Assembly (NCBI RefSeq): GCF_003061515.1
Contig: NZ_CP028924.1
Coordinates: forward strand, 2,294,001-2,358,000
Length of the DNA stretch: 64,000 nucleotides
Reading direction: 5' to 3'
From: Colwellia sp. Arc7-D
GTDB taxonomy: Bacteria; Pseudomonadota; Gammaproteobacteria; Enterobacterales; Alteromonadaceae
Shown here piece after piece: positions 9,466-19,305 of the stretch (position 1 is the first letter of the stretch; each line of letters begins with the position of its first letter). A program made the translations under genes and the position numbers. The notes beneath the pieces were generated by a model that was not told the DNA's origin, made no database searches, and saw only the letters and a list, made by a program, of their open reading frames with translations.

Positions 9466-11421
9466 TTACTTTTTATCCATAAAAAAGTTAACTTGCGATA
9501 AGTTAGTTAAAAACTCTCGTCTTACATCTTTATTTTCAGCCAACTTATCTAAATCACCAATTAAGGTAACTAACTTGTTATGAGAGTGGCTGCTTGTAGT
9601 TTTGAATTCGGCTTGCTTTTCATCGCTTTCAACACGTTCTTTTTTACTCATGTTATGGCTATTCTCGTTTGCTTCAAGCCAAATATCATCAATTAATCGA
9701 ATGTCACTTTTACTAACGGTTTGCTCTTTCATCGCCATTTGCAGCTCGTATTGATTCGTTTGCGGGTTAAACGCATGCATTTTTGTATCAACATCAACTT
9801 CGTGAGACTGTTCAAGCCCTACAAGCTCTTTATTCTTAATCGCTGTACCTACGTTATAACTTTCTTCTTTGTCGTAATAATCAGGGCGACTGTATTGATA
9901 ATCAAAGTGGCTACTCACGTTTTTACTTTGCGTTACACCACTAAGATCCCCTAATTGGGTTTGCTCAGTAGCTTGGCTTAGCTCAATAGTGCTTTTAGGC
10001 TGATAGTCTCCGTTATCCAGTGCATAAGAAAATGTGGCATCAAAATCAGCGAGCTTAGAAATACCCGATCCTAATGTATTGGGGGCTTTATCAGCTAGCC
10101 CTTGGTAACGGCTATCGTTTATGATCATGTTATCGACCAAGTCTGCAACCATGGCGCGCCCATCATTAAATTGCTGATCTGCAAGTGATTCTAAATTGCT
10201 ATAACGCTCAGCCGCCGACGACATACTCGCAAAAGCCCCTTTAAACAATGCAAAGCCTTGCTGCATTGCCTCGTCGCCCTTGTGACCAAATGCCGACTTT
10301 TTATCGTCCTCGGTACTATTTACTCGGCTATCTTCTAGGCTTTGATCGAGCGACGCTAAATATTGCTGTATTTGCTGTGTATCTTTACCGCCAATGGTCG
10401 ACATATCTAACGCAAAATCGATTTCGTTTTGGCCACCTTCTGATTTAAACACAAGCGCTTGCTGATTTGATGCTTCATCAATGGAGTAACTTAAATCAAG
10501 ATTGTTTTCGCCTGTATCTAGCGCATCATTTTGAGTTGTTGAAAACGACACATTGAAACCCGCTAGCTGCTCACTATTAAAGCCTGCTAAAAAGTCTAAG
10601 CTCATATCTGTTTGGTTCGGCACTATAATAGGACTAAATGAATTTTCACTCACTTTAAAAAACTCATCAGCCATTTCGCCAACACCATTTAGCACTTGCG
10701 AAAGTGCCTTGTGTTCTTCCTCAGATAAATCGCCATTTACTTCGTAGCTTAAACTAAAACCATCAACGGCCTCACCCGTTTTTTCATCGTAACCTTGTGA
10801 CGAATTAAACGTTATATTTATTACATCACCCTCTTTGGTTTTTATTGAAAGCTCAAATAAATAGTTATCGTCATCTTCGTACTTGCTGCGATTAGTACTT
10901 TCCATGTAAGGATTGAGCGTGCGCTCAACACGTTGCTGGCTTGAAGCTAAAAATGTTTTTTGCTCATGCCCAAGCTGCCCTAAGCTGGATAAAATATCGC
11001 TAGTATTGGCATAAGCATTCTGAATATTTTTAACTGACGTATTTAAACGCTCAATTAATTGGCCGCTGCTTTCCTTTTTTAATAACCCCTCATTCTGAGA
11101 GCTTATAACTGTGCGTAAGGCAAGTTCTTCATTGGAGAGTTTATAGTTGAGCATGCTAGGCGTGCTTGAAATAGTAAATAACGAGGTAAGTTGCTGTTGT
11201 AAAATATCCCCTACTTTTTGATTACTAGCTATCGATTCACTGTTTAGCTGGTTTAATAACTCATTCGTTATTTTAGGCGCGTTAGTTTGTAAATCATTAA
11301 TAGCTTGAAGGTCGCCACTGGTGCGAAGTGAAGGAGTCACTGAGGTTTGGTTTGCGTTATTAACTGATTGGGCAAGCATAGTGCTTAAATTAGCCTGACT
11401 TCCAAGTATATTATTAACCAT
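9466..11421 (-). CDS. Uncharacterised 651-residue protein, cysteine-free
   Basis: I do not recognise this protein. It has no signal peptide, no membrane helix and no cysteine. The composition is rich in Asn, Gln, Ser, Asp and Glu, with a single tryptophan near the C terminus. About residues 1-170 look helical with many Gln/Asn. About 190-350 carry alternating beta-like segments (FELSIKTKEGDVINITF, FSLSYEVNGDL, LDLSYSIDEA). About 360-470 are helical again, followed by a polar tail rich in KE/SH. The mix of a polar helical N terminus and repeated beta segments is reminiscent of surface-filament or flagellum-associated proteins, but this is only an impression. It is a single gene 180 bases downstream of a LysR gene on the same strand. 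The reading frame is long and clean, so it is certainly coding. Confidence 0.75.
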   Translation of the reverse strand: MVNNILGSQANLSTMLAQSVNNANQTSVTPSLRTSGDLQAINDLQTNAPKITNELLNQLNSESIASNQKVGDILQQQLTSLFTISSTPSMLNYKLSNEELALRTVISSQNEGLLKKESSGQLIERLNTSVKNIQNAYANTSDILSSLGQLGHEQKTFLASSQQRVERTLNPYMESTNRSKYEDDDNYLFELSIKTKEGDVINITFNSSQGYDEKTGEAVDGFSLSYEVNGDLSEEEHKALSQVLNGVGEMADEFFKVSENSFSPIIVPNQTDMSLDFLAGFNSEQLAGFNVSFSTTQNDALDTGENNLDLSYSIDEASNQQALVFKSEGGQNEIDFALDMSTIGGKDTQQIQQYLASLDQSLEDSRVNSTEDDKKSAFGHKGDEAMQQGFALFKGAFASMSSAAERYSNLESLADQQFNDGRAMVADLVDNMIINDSRYQGLADKAPNTLGSGISKLADFDATFSYALDNGDYQPKSTIELSQATEQTQLGDLSGVTQSKNVSSHFDYQYSRPDYYDKEESYNVGTAIKNKELVGLEQSHEVDVDTKMHAFNPQTNQYELQMAMKEQTVSKSDIRLIDDIWLEANENSHNMSKKERVESDEKQAEFKTTSSHSHNKLVTLIGDLDKLAENKDVRREFLTNLSQVNFFMDKK

Positions 11422-11601
11422 GATTATCCTTAATCGCTAAACCCTATTAAGTAATTTATCGGTCGCTTAGTTAAAAGCTTTAGCTTAAGGACGTGTTTTT
11501 TATCTATTATTTATACAAAAACCCATTAATAAGTTATATGAGCATACAACAATTTATCCAACTTACTCTCGAGCCCCATTATTCACTAATTACCCTTCGT
11601 T

Positions 11602-12501
11602 TTATTCTTTTATTCTTTGTACTAAAAAGTCTACCGCCGCTTTTACTTTTGGGACTAAGTAGCGCTGTTTTTGATACAACAAATAAACCGCCATATCAGA
11701 ATTTTGAGTTATCGCTAACTCATGTTCAAACTTAAGTTCTTGCAACTTTCCTGACTCAAGATATGAAGATAACGCCCATCGCGTTGACATTAAAATGCCC
11801 TCGCCGTCGCACGCTTTTTTTGCTAACCACGGTCCGTTATTTGAAATCGCTATCGCTGGCCCCGAAACATCATGCCATTGACCGTTCATATTACATAACC
11901 AAGGCGTTGGTCCTGTTGGCGTTTTAAAATAAATGCCATTATGTTCTTTTAGTTCCATTGCGTTGCTGGGTATGCCGTGTTGTTCTAAATAACTTGGCGA
12001 AGCGACAGGGATAAAGCCATTGTTCATAAGTCTTATGGCTAATACGCGTTCATTTGGCGCGTATCCACCGCGAATCGCAATATCGACATCGTCACGTCCT
12101 AATGCTGATAATTCATCACTTAAACTGATATCTAATATAATTTCCGGGTATAACTCGCTGAACTCATCTAGTAAAGGCAGTAATATTTTTTCACCAAAAC
12201 CCACCATGGAACTTATAGATAAACGCCCCATGGGTGTTGTTTGATAACTTCGCACTGTTTCATTACTTTGTTCTAGTTGATTCAATATTTGTTGGACATC
12301 GTTATAATAAATTTGCCCTACTTCTGTCAGTTTAACGATTCGGGTCGAGCGCTTTAATAATGTTGCGCCAAGACTCTTTTCTAAATCAGCAACGCGCCTC
12401 GACAACGATGATGGCGGCACATTTAAAGCATTCGCTGCTTTGGTAAAACTGCCCGTTTCGACAACTTTACTGAAATAGCGTATTGCACGTAATTGATCCA
12501 A
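11602..12501 (-). CDS. LysR-family transcriptional regulator
   Basis: A 299-residue LysR-type regulator. The winged helix-turn-helix covers residues 1-60 (MDQLRAIRYFSKVVETGSFTKAA..., with PPSSLSRRVADLE as the recognition helix). The effector-binding domain of two alpha/beta lobes runs from about 88 to 295. The DQLRAIRYF opening is typical of the LysR subgroup next to oxidoreductase or glutathione-transferase genes. It is divergent from the GST gene at 12779, with 277 bases between them holding a 10-base repeat series, so control of the GST/dehydrogenase pair is the natural guess. Effector unknown. Confidence 0.92.
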   Translation of the reverse strand: MDQLRAIRYFSKVVETGSFTKAANALNVPPSSLSRRVADLEKSLGATLLKRSTRIVKLTEVGQIYYNDVQQILNQLEQSNETVRSYQTTPMGRLSISSMVGFGEKILLPLLDEFSELYPEIILDISLSDELSALGRDDVDIAIRGGYAPNERVLAIRLMNNGFIPVASPSYLEQHGIPSNAMELKEHNGIYFKTPTGPTPWLCNMNGQWHDVSGPAIAISNNGPWLAKKACDGEGILMSTRWALSSYLESGKLQELKFEHELAITQNSDMAVYLLYQKQRYLVPKVKAAVDFLVQRIKE

Positions 12502-12690
12502 CTGGCTTCTCCATTATAAATACTTTCGCTTGATTGTTGCTTTAAAAGCAATAGTGATTCGCATTTTCCCTTATATATAACCAAATTAAAACAAGTAATA
12601 ATAGGTTTAGCTTAAACAATACAACTTTGCCTTAGTGGCAACGTGTTAAAAAATGAGGGTTTGATTGTGCTTTCGGGATTTAATCTCGAA

Positions 12691-12750
12691 TTAAACAAAA
12701 TTAAACAAAATTAAACAAAATTAAACGCAACTAAACACAGTTAAATACAC
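12691..12750. repeat. Six 10-base direct repeats upstream of GST gene
   Basis: Three perfect copies of ttaaacaaaa (12691-12720) are followed by three degenerate copies (ttaaacgcaa, ctaaacacag, ttaaatacac) up to 12750, 29 bases before the GST start. The 10-base period is close to one helical turn, so the same face of the DNA is presented each time. It lies between the divergent LysR and GST genes. Confidence 0.75.
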
Positions 12751-12778
12751 TTTCACGTTAAAAATTGGACACTTACTT

Positions 12779-13456
12779 ATGATAACTTTGCACGGTTTTG
12801 CCGCGAGTAACTACTACAACCTTGTGAAACATGTATTGCTATACAAAGATCTGCCTTTTAAAGAAAACCTGCTTTACGCTAGCAGTGAAGCATTACTAGC
12901 AATTAGTCCTGCGGGTAAGGTACCTGTTATCACCACTGATGAAGGCCTTGAGCTTTCAGAGTCGAGTGTTATTTGCGACTTTATCGAGGACACATATCCA
13001 GCAACTCCGCTATACCCTGAAAATGCTGGAGAGCGTGCTGTTGTGCGTCAAATTATGAAAATGGCTGAGCTATACTTTGAACTGCCAAGTAGACGACTGA
13101 TACCTTATGCATTTTCAGGTACAGCAGTGCCAGAGTCGATCGCAACTGAAGTACGCCAAGTATTAAGTCGAGGCATTACAGCTCTAAGTCGCTTAAGCAA
13201 GTTTTCGCCTTGGGTGGCAGGTGAAGAATTAACTATGGCTGACATCTACCTTTATTATGTAAACACTATTGTTAGCGCTTTTGGCTCTAGTCAACTTAAC
13301 TGGGATGTACTGGCTGAAGTACCCGGAATGAAAGAGTGGAACAATGCCATGAGCCAATCTGCCATCGCCCAAAAAGTGGAAGCGGATCGTCAGGCCAATA
13401 TACCTGAGTTTATGCAAAAGGTGGCCGCTCAAATTAAAGCGGCAAACGCCGGATAA
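12779..13456 (+). CDS. Glutathione S-transferase family protein
   Basis: A 225-residue cytosolic GST. The thioredoxin-like N-terminal domain (about 1-78) has the first strand ITLHGFAASNYYNLVKH, the cis-proline region GKVPVI and the glutathione gamma-Glu contact ESSVI. The all-helical C-terminal domain (about 90-215) has the N-capping motif region MADIYLYY. These enzymes conjugate or reduce electrophiles with glutathione. It lies downstream of the 10-base repeat series and 163 bases ahead of the dehydrogenase gene, with which it may be co-expressed. Substrate unknown. Confidence 0.9.
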   Translation: MITLHGFAASNYYNLVKHVLLYKDLPFKENLLYASSEALLAISPAGKVPVITTDEGLELSESSVICDFIEDTYPATPLYPENAGERAVVRQIMKMAELYFELPSRRLIPYAFSGTAVPESIATEVRQVLSRGITALSRLSKFSPWVAGEELTMADIYLYYVNTIVSAFGSSQLNWDVLAEVPGMKEWNNAMSQSAIAQKVEADRQANIPEFMQKVAAQIKAANAG

Positions 13457-13619
13457 CATCGAGTTAGCGATGAAAGTAGGCAATACCAAATAACCAAGAT
13501 AAATATCCAAGACAAATCCCTAGGACAAAATATTTATTTGAATTTAATTACCAACAAAGTATCACCAATATCATAACCTTATTGGTTCAAAAATTTCATT
13601 ATTTGCAGGAGCAAACAAT

Positions 13620-14747
13620 ATGACAACGTCAAATATCCAACTAACTTCAACTATCAGTGAAGACAATAAATTAACACTTGCTTTAAAAAACATCGAAATA
13701 CCTCAACCTGGTGCCGATGAAGTGGTTATTCGTCTTGAAGCTGCACCATTAAATCCGTCTGACTTAGCCGTTCTTTTTAGCGCCGCAGATATGACAACAG
13801 CAAAACAGTCAGGCACTGAACAAAATCCAGAGATTACAGCAGATGTTCCAGCTAAATTTATGCCTGCGGTTAAAACACGTGTTGGTAAAGCGATCCCTGT
13901 TGGTAATGAAGGTGCAGGAACTGTTATAGCGGCAGGATCATCACCTGCGGCACAAGCACTAATGGGTAAAACTGTTGCCGTTATTGGCGGTGGTACTTAT
14001 CGCCAATATATTTCTGCCAACGTGCAAAGCTGTTTACCATTAAAAGAAGGTACTACGGCGAAAGAAGGCGCTTCTTCTTTTGTGAACCCACTTACGGCAT
14101 TGGCTATGGTTGAAACTATGCGTGCTGAAGGCCATAAAGCTATTATTCATGCGGCAGCAGCGTCAAATCTTGGTCAAATGCTAAACCGTATTTGTATTGC
14201 CGATGGCGTTGATTTAATCAACATCGTACGAAAAGCAGAACAAGAAACATTGTTACGTGATATGGGCGCAAAATATGTTGTTAACTCAAGTAGTGATACT
14301 TTTCTTGCTGACTTAACGGCGGCAATTATTGAAACAGGTGCCACTATCGCGTTCGATCCTATTGGTGGTGGCAAGCTAACCAGTGACATTCTTAATTGTA
14401 TGGAAGTTGTTGCGTGTCGTGATATGAAAGAACATAGCGTTTATGGCTCTGACACGTACAAACAAGTGTACATTTATGGCGCATTAGATCGTGGCCCAAT
14501 AACACTTAATCGTAACTTTGGTTTTGCTTGGGGTGTCAATGGCTTCTTATTATTCAATGCACTAGGTAAGTTAGGGACTAAAACGGTAATTGCTATGCGC
14601 AAACGTGTTGCAGATGAAATTACCACCACATTTGCTAGCCACTACACACATGAAGTGTCGTTGGCAGAAGTATTACAATTAAAATCGATGGCAGCTTATT
14701 CAAAGCAAGCGACAGGTGAGAAATACTTAATTACACCTCAAAAGTAA
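13620..14747 (+). CDS. Zinc-type (MDR) alcohol dehydrogenase/quinone oxidoreductase-like
   Basis: A 375-residue medium-chain dehydrogenase/reductase. The GroES-like substrate domain is at about 1-130 (PLNPSDLAVLF, GNEGAGTVIAAG) and the Rossmann domain at about 150-300 (HAAAASNLGQMLNRI, FDPIGGGKL). Structural-zinc cysteines are lacking, so it belongs with the NADPH-dependent quinone oxidoreductase/enoyl-reductase-like members. A GGAG-like ribosome site (caggagcaaaca) precedes the ATG. It is followed by a strong terminator at 14769. Together with the GST it suggests detoxification of reactive carbonyls or quinones under LysR control (inference). Confidence 0.88.
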   Translation: MTTSNIQLTSTISEDNKLTLALKNIEIPQPGADEVVIRLEAAPLNPSDLAVLFSAADMTTAKQSGTEQNPEITADVPAKFMPAVKTRVGKAIPVGNEGAGTVIAAGSSPAAQALMGKTVAVIGGGTYRQYISANVQSCLPLKEGTTAKEGASSFVNPLTALAMVETMRAEGHKAIIHAAAASNLGQMLNRICIADGVDLINIVRKAEQETLLRDMGAKYVVNSSSDTFLADLTAAIIETGATIAFDPIGGGKLTSDILNCMEVVACRDMKEHSVYGSDTYKQVYIYGALDRGPITLNRNFGFAWGVNGFLLFNALGKLGTKTVIAMRKRVADEITTTFASHYTHEVSLAEVLQLKSMAAYSKQATGEKYLITPQK

Positions 14748-14768
14748 TTATTTATTAACTGATTAAGT

Positions 14769-14805
14769 AAAAAGCAGATATTAAGTCATTAATATCTGCT
14801 TTTTT
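14769..14805 (+). terminator. Intrinsic terminator after MDR gene
   Basis: A 16-base stem aaaaagcagatattaa / ttaatatctgcttttt with a 4-base loop and T-run, 21 bases past the dehydrogenase stop. Confidence 0.9.
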
Positions 14806-15132
14806 ATTTGCTTGCTCTAAATAGAAAATCACAAAAATAAATTAATACTAAAGACCACTTTATTGGAAAAAGTGGCTATTTAGGCAAGTAATAAATTCAA
14901 TACTTATTGTTGGGGCTAGTTTAAGCTCAAAGATGAAGGTGGTCTTATGCTTGTAAACACTAATTTTTACATAATAGTCAAAAATAAATGTATTATATTT
15001 TCTGACTTAGCTTCGAACGCCCTACTCAGAACTCCGACAAAAGGGAGATTTATCATAATATTTCAGCTTTCGCCTCTAAAGTAAAAACTTGGATCAGACA
15101 TAGATAAGCAATAAACTAAAATTAGTACATTA
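14806..15132. other. Non-coding spacer with second three-box element
   Basis: No gene visible. It contains a hairpin (ccacttt ... aaagtgg near 14855-14875) and the second copy of the three-box element. Confidence 0.45.
14876..15053 (+). repeat. Three-box dispersed element, copy 2
   Basis: Boxes at 14876-14898, 14911-14927 and 15043-15053 match those of copy 1 at 6370-6716. Box 2 and box 3 are 115 bases apart here and 113 there. A partial box-1-like stretch also occurs at 26191-26222 (aaagtggtctatttaagg). Confidence 0.4.
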
Positions 15133-15636
15133 TTATTCTTCTTGTGCTTTCCATTCTAGAGTTTCAAGAGGGTAGCCACCAAACCATTTTGCAGTATCAA
15201 GAACAAAATGGCTGTTAATTTTTTCAATGCCTAAAGTATCTTGCATCATGTCATTACAAACACGATTAAAGTCTTCAATTGTTGAGCACATCATAAAGGC
15301 AATATAATCAACACCGCCATTAACTTTCATACAATCGACTACTTGAGTGTATTTTCTAATACCTTTTTCGAATATTCCACAATGTTGATAAGTATTACTT
15401 TTTAAAGAAAAGTGTGCATAAGCTTTCACATTAACACATAATTTATCAACATTAGTTACCATAGCGTATCCAATAATAAAACCTGCATCTTCAAGCGCTT
15501 TCACGCGCTGCAAACATGCACTTGGCGACAAACCTATGACGTCAGATAAGTCATTATTACTAATACGTGCATTACTTTGAAGCTCTGACAATATACGGCG
15601 ATTCATTCGGTCTAACTTTATGTGTTTTTTTGCCAT
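15133..15636 (-). CDS. Lrp/AsnC-family transcriptional regulator
   Basis: A 167-residue feast/famine regulator. The N-terminal helix-turn-helix (about 6-60) has LDRMNRRILSELQSNARISNNDLS and recognition helix SPSACLQRVKALE. The C-terminal RAM ligand-binding domain (about 70-150) has VDCMKVNGGVDYIAFM. The family senses amino acids and acts as dimers to octamers. It is divergent from the cyclophilin gene and sits at the edge of a peptide-utilisation island, so that island is its likely target (inference from position). Confidence 0.92.
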   Translation of the reverse strand: MAKKHIKLDRMNRRILSELQSNARISNNDLSDVIGLSPSACLQRVKALEDAGFIIGYAMVTNVDKLCVNVKAYAHFSLKSNTYQHCGIFEKGIRKYTQVVDCMKVNGGVDYIAFMMCSTIEDFNRVCNDMMQDTLGIEKINSHFVLDTAKWFGGYPLETLEWKAQEE

Positions 15637-15781
15637 GCTTCCCTCTTATGAATATATCTATTCAAACTACTTTAAAATAAGCAGATTATTGTGTTTAAAG
15701 CCTTCAATACTAAATTATATTTGCTCAATACTCATCATAATGAATGTTCGCGTATCTAAAAGTACAATTACTATCGGAATT

Positions 15782-16312
15782 ATGATGAATACTTATCCAA
15801 CTGTTTTACTGAAAACACCCTTAGGTGATATCACTATCAAACTATTTTTGAAAGAAGCTCCAGTCACTGTAACTAACTTTCTAACGTATGTTGATAATCA
15901 ATTATTCGATGGTAGCAGCATTTTTAGAATAGTGACTAATCATAATGCTGAACAAGCAGAGGATGCAAACGCAAAAATAAATGTTATTCAAGCAGGTTTA
16001 CCACCAGGGCACCAAAATTTATTAGCGGGCATAGTGCATGAAACAACAAAAGAGACGGGTATTTCACATTTAGATGGCACTATTTCTATGGCTAGGTTTG
16101 AACCCGGTACGGCTGATGGAAGTTTCTTCTTCTGCATAAATGACCAGCCTGAACTAAATTATGGTGGAAAACGATACAACGACGGACTGGGATTCGCTGC
16201 TTTTGGACGAATTATTAAAGGTAGAGAAATTCTTGATTTAATTTATAAAAAAGCAGAAAACAAAGAATATTTAGAACATGAAGTACTTATCAACTCTATA
16301 GCTCGTTATTAA
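15782..16312 (+). CDS. Cyclophilin-type peptidyl-prolyl cis-trans isomerase
   Basis: A cytosolic cyclophilin of 176 residues that speeds cis-trans isomerisation of Xaa-Pro bonds. It starts with the standard strand VLLKTPLGDITIKLFLKEAPVT, then the DGSSIFRIV loop holding the catalytic-type arginine, the GTISMAR strand, the FFFCINDQPELNYG segment and the C-terminal GRIIKGREILDLI. The frame extends upstream to 15620, but those residues overlap the Lrp gene and look unrelated to the family; the ATG at 15782 (or 15785), with a weak cggaat ribosome site, gives the normal N terminus. No signal peptide. Its place beside Xaa-Pro aminopeptidase and oxoprolinase genes hints at proline-peptide metabolism. 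Confidence 0.88.
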   Translation: MMNTYPTVLLKTPLGDITIKLFLKEAPVTVTNFLTYVDNQLFDGSSIFRIVTNHNAEQAEDANAKINVIQAGLPPGHQNLLAGIVHETTKETGISHLDGTISMARFEPGTADGSFFFCINDQPELNYGGKRYNDGLGFAAFGRIIKGREILDLIYKKAENKEYLEHEVLINSIARY

Positions 16313-16321
16313 AAATAAATG

Positions 16322-16356
16322 ATCAACTGAACTAAACCTTGTTATGTTCAGTTGAT
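16322..16356. terminator. Bidirectional terminator-like hairpin
   Basis: A perfect 11-base stem (atcaactgaac / gttcagttgat) with a 13-base loop between two convergent stops. The T-runs on both sides are weak. Confidence 0.6.
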
Positions 16357-16361
16357 TACGC

Positions 16362-17531
16362 TTATTTAGCTAAATTGATAGTTTTAAATCGCGCTAAAGG
16401 CAATAAGAAAATAAAGCACAAGCCAAATAATACCGAACCCATCATGATGACTTTTGTATAGCCACTATCTTGTACTAAAGTTGAAGCTATTATTGGCCCC
16501 AAAATATAAGCAAAACCCAACACTGTTTGCGCAGCACTGATATATTTACCAGAATGATCAACATCCGAAATCGCCGCAGATATTCGCGCTGATGCAATAC
16601 TCCAAAAGAAAGCAAAAACACACAAAGCAATTAAATAGCGTAGTTCTGTTAAATTACTATCTAAACCCCATAATGAAAGAGCCATGAGAATTAAAGAAAT
16701 AAGCATGAGTGCTATTTTTTTACTCATATCACCAATCAGGGCAAAAAATATAGCACCGAGCAAACCGGCAACCATCGACAAAGCAAGTGCTTGCGATACA
16801 AAAGATAACGTTAAACCAACACTAGTGCCCATTAAAGACATATATGCCCATGCCCCAGAGACGCCAATATAACAAAAAAGTAAACTTATTAGAGCTAAGT
16901 TAAGTAACTTCTTCGGTGGTTCTGACTTAGGGCGAGCGGTATCTTCTTCGACATAATAATCATTACTTTTACACGGCAATAGTTTAATAACAGCCAGCGG
17001 TAGTAAATAAAACAAAGCCATACCAACAAAGACGCCTGATAATAAATAATGATCATATATAATCGGTACTAGCACTAAGCCAATCGCTTGCACTACCACC
17101 ATTGCCGCCGTATAAAATCCAAACCATCGATTGGGATTCTTTGTCATGCCCAGAGCGCTGATCCCTACAGCGACAATCATTCCTTCACCTAATCCTGTGA
17201 TGGCTCTCACCAAACACAGGACAAGAAAATCTTGTATTAAGGCTGAAAGTAAATTGCCGACTACTGTAATCGCTACACCTACAAATAATACGGTCCTAAA
17301 ATTTAATTTTTTGATATAAACTGAAAAAACAAATGTTGCCAGTGCTAAACCGATTGAGTCTGTAGACGCTAACCAACCAATTTGCTGGTCGGTTAAAGAT
17401 AAGTTGATACCAACGACTTCCAAATAGACCGGTAAAAATAATAAAACAAGATAGCCTATAGGCGCTGTAGCTAAGCCACTTAGCCCATACTTTAAATCTG
17501 AGTTACTTTTATCAAATAGGTTATACAACAT
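16362..17531 (-). CDS. MFS transporter
   Basis: A 389-residue inner-membrane carrier with about twelve hydrophobic helices. A cytoplasmic loop between helices 6 and 7 (around KSNDYYVEEDTARPKSEPPKK) separates the two halves. The loop 2-3 region has YIKKLNFRTV in place of the classic GxxxDRxGRR, so it is a divergent member. It is the last gene of the hyuA-hyuB run on this strand, 59 bases after hyuB, with a GAGAG ribosome site, and probably carries the pathway's substrate or product across the inner membrane. Direction and substrate cannot be told from sequence. Confidence 0.88.
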   Translation of the reverse strand: MLYNLFDKSNSDLKYGLSGLATAPIGYLVLLFLPVYLEVVGINLSLTDQQIGWLASTDSIGLALATFVFSVYIKKLNFRTVLFVGVAITVVGNLLSALIQDFLVLCLVRAITGLGEGMIVAVGISALGMTKNPNRWFGFYTAAMVVVQAIGLVLVPIIYDHYLLSGVFVGMALFYLLPLAVIKLLPCKSNDYYVEEDTARPKSEPPKKLLNLALISLLFCYIGVSGAWAYMSLMGTSVGLTLSFVSQALALSMVAGLLGAIFFALIGDMSKKIALMLISLILMALSLWGLDSNLTELRYLIALCVFAFFWSIASARISAAISDVDHSGKYISAAQTVLGFAYILGPIIASTLVQDSGYTKVIMMGSVLFGLCFIFLLPLARFKTINLAK

Positions 17532-17590
17532 TAATTACTCTCATTTTTCAGAAACCTGCAGACAAAAATTTTAATTTAGTCTTAATCACA

Positions 17591-19266
17591 CTAGGTAACA
17601 TTATAAATAGTCTTGGCATCTTTTTCTGTAATAAAACCATTTTTAACATCATTTAGTACGTCAATTTTAGACCTTTTAGCCGGGTTACCCCAACCGCCAC
17701 CATTGCCAGTGACTAATCGTAATAAATCACCTTTATTTAGCGCATAACGACTCTTTCTACTAAATTTTGCTTTTGCTTTTCCATCTGAGTCAAAAACTTC
17801 TACATAGTTACATGAGCCATCTGCGCCTTCGTCAATACCCCATGGCGCAGTGATGCCGCGGCCAAAAAAGCTAGAAATGTCAGCATTATCAGACAGTATA
17901 CGATAATCGAGTACGACACCATTGCCGCCTCTAAACTCACCAGCACCGGAAGAATCATTATTAAAAGCATACTGTTCAACCAATACACCATAACGGGCCT
18001 CAGTAATTTCGATAGGAATGTTGCTCGTTTCACCGTTACCGACACAAAATTGGCCTGACTCACCATCTTTACCAACTGAAGCCCCCAACCACCAACTAAA
18101 GGCTCAACTAACAAGTAAGGTTCACCTGTTTCAGGCATTGTTCCTGATAAATTCATCGTACAAACCGAGCCAAACTGTCCTGCGGTCACAATACCCGGCA
18201 TTACTTTCGCTAGCGCTTTGCGGGTAACATCGGCGGCACATACCATAGCTTCAAAATACGAAGATACTGGTGCAGGACGCTTCGCCGTTAATAGAGTGCC
18301 TTCAGGGCAAATAACTTCTAATCGACGAAAGCATCCGTCGGTTGCAGGGGCATCAGGTTGAACAATACCCATAAAAACTTCCCGAGCCGCCGATATTAAT
18401 ACACCCATAGTACAGTTTATTGGGCCAGGAGCCTGCGCTGATGAGCCTGTAAAATCAAGGGTAAATAAATCGTTAGTAATGGTAACTTTCACTTTTACAG
18501 TAAAGGGGCCATTACCCATACCATCTTCGTCTATAACATCTTGGGCTTCAAAAACACCTTTGGGAAGCGTTTTAAATTTCTCTAAAACCATTAAATCGCC
18601 GTGTTCAAGCAATTTATCAATGGCCGTTAAAGTAACGTGTTTGCTATATTTTTCCATCACGGCAAGAAAACGTTGTTCCCCTACTTTTAATGACGCGGCA
18701 CAGGCCTGTAAATCACCTAACGTCATTTCAGGTAATCGCACGTTAACTTCTATTAAATCAAGTAACGCTTGATTTGGAACACCTTTTTCAAAAACTTTAA
18801 TGCCAGGAAACTGTAAACCTTCCTGATAAATTTCAGTAGCATCAGCACTATAACTGCCCGGATCTTTACCACCAATTTCAGTCCAATGGGCCTTGTTAGC
18901 GGTCCATGCAACGAGTTCGTTTTCAAAAAATACAGGCCGAATCATACAGACATCTGATAAATGTGTACCACCGCCAGCATAGGGGTCGTTTAGAATAAAA
19001 ACATCATCTGGATAAATATTGTCACTTTCAAATTTAGCAATAATATTCTGTACACCAGCATCTAAGGTGCCAATAAAACCAGGAATACCATTCCCCTGAG
19101 AAATAAGGCGGCCTTCTGCATCGGTAACACCAATACCATAATCTAAAGACTCATAAATAATAGGGCTTTTACTACTGCGCTTTAACGCTAAAAACATTTC
19201 TTCGCCAATCGCAACAAGAGCATTTTTAATAATTTCTATCGTAAATATATCAACGTGTTTATTCAT
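17591..19266 (-). pseudogene. hyuB: Hydantoinase/5-oxoprolinase subunit B, frameshifted
   Basis: A HyuB-type subunit of an ATP-dependent hydantoinase or 5-oxoprolinase, split by one frameshift. The first part starts at 19266 (MNKHVDIFTIEIIKNALVAI) and reads correctly through EPLVGGWG. The second part continues from ASVGKDGESG to the stop at 17591. The coding strand reads TGGGGGCTTCAG where the family needs TGGGGNGCTTCA, so one base is missing at the run of five C on the + strand (18082-18086). Restored, the protein is 558 residues, normal for the family, with the glycine-rich GGWGAS and GAGEFRGGNG motifs intact. No other lesion is visible. It sits 39 bases after hyuA, as usual for this two-subunit enzyme. 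A base-calling error in the G run is quite possible; if so the gene is functional. Confidence 0.88.
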
Positions 19267-19305
19267 AATTTTGTACTCAACTTAGTAAACGGTTACAACC
19301 ACTGA

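Noticed and set aside
18082..18086. Programmed frameshift in hyuB
   Set aside because: No slippery heptamer or downstream structure is evident, and family members are read in one frame.
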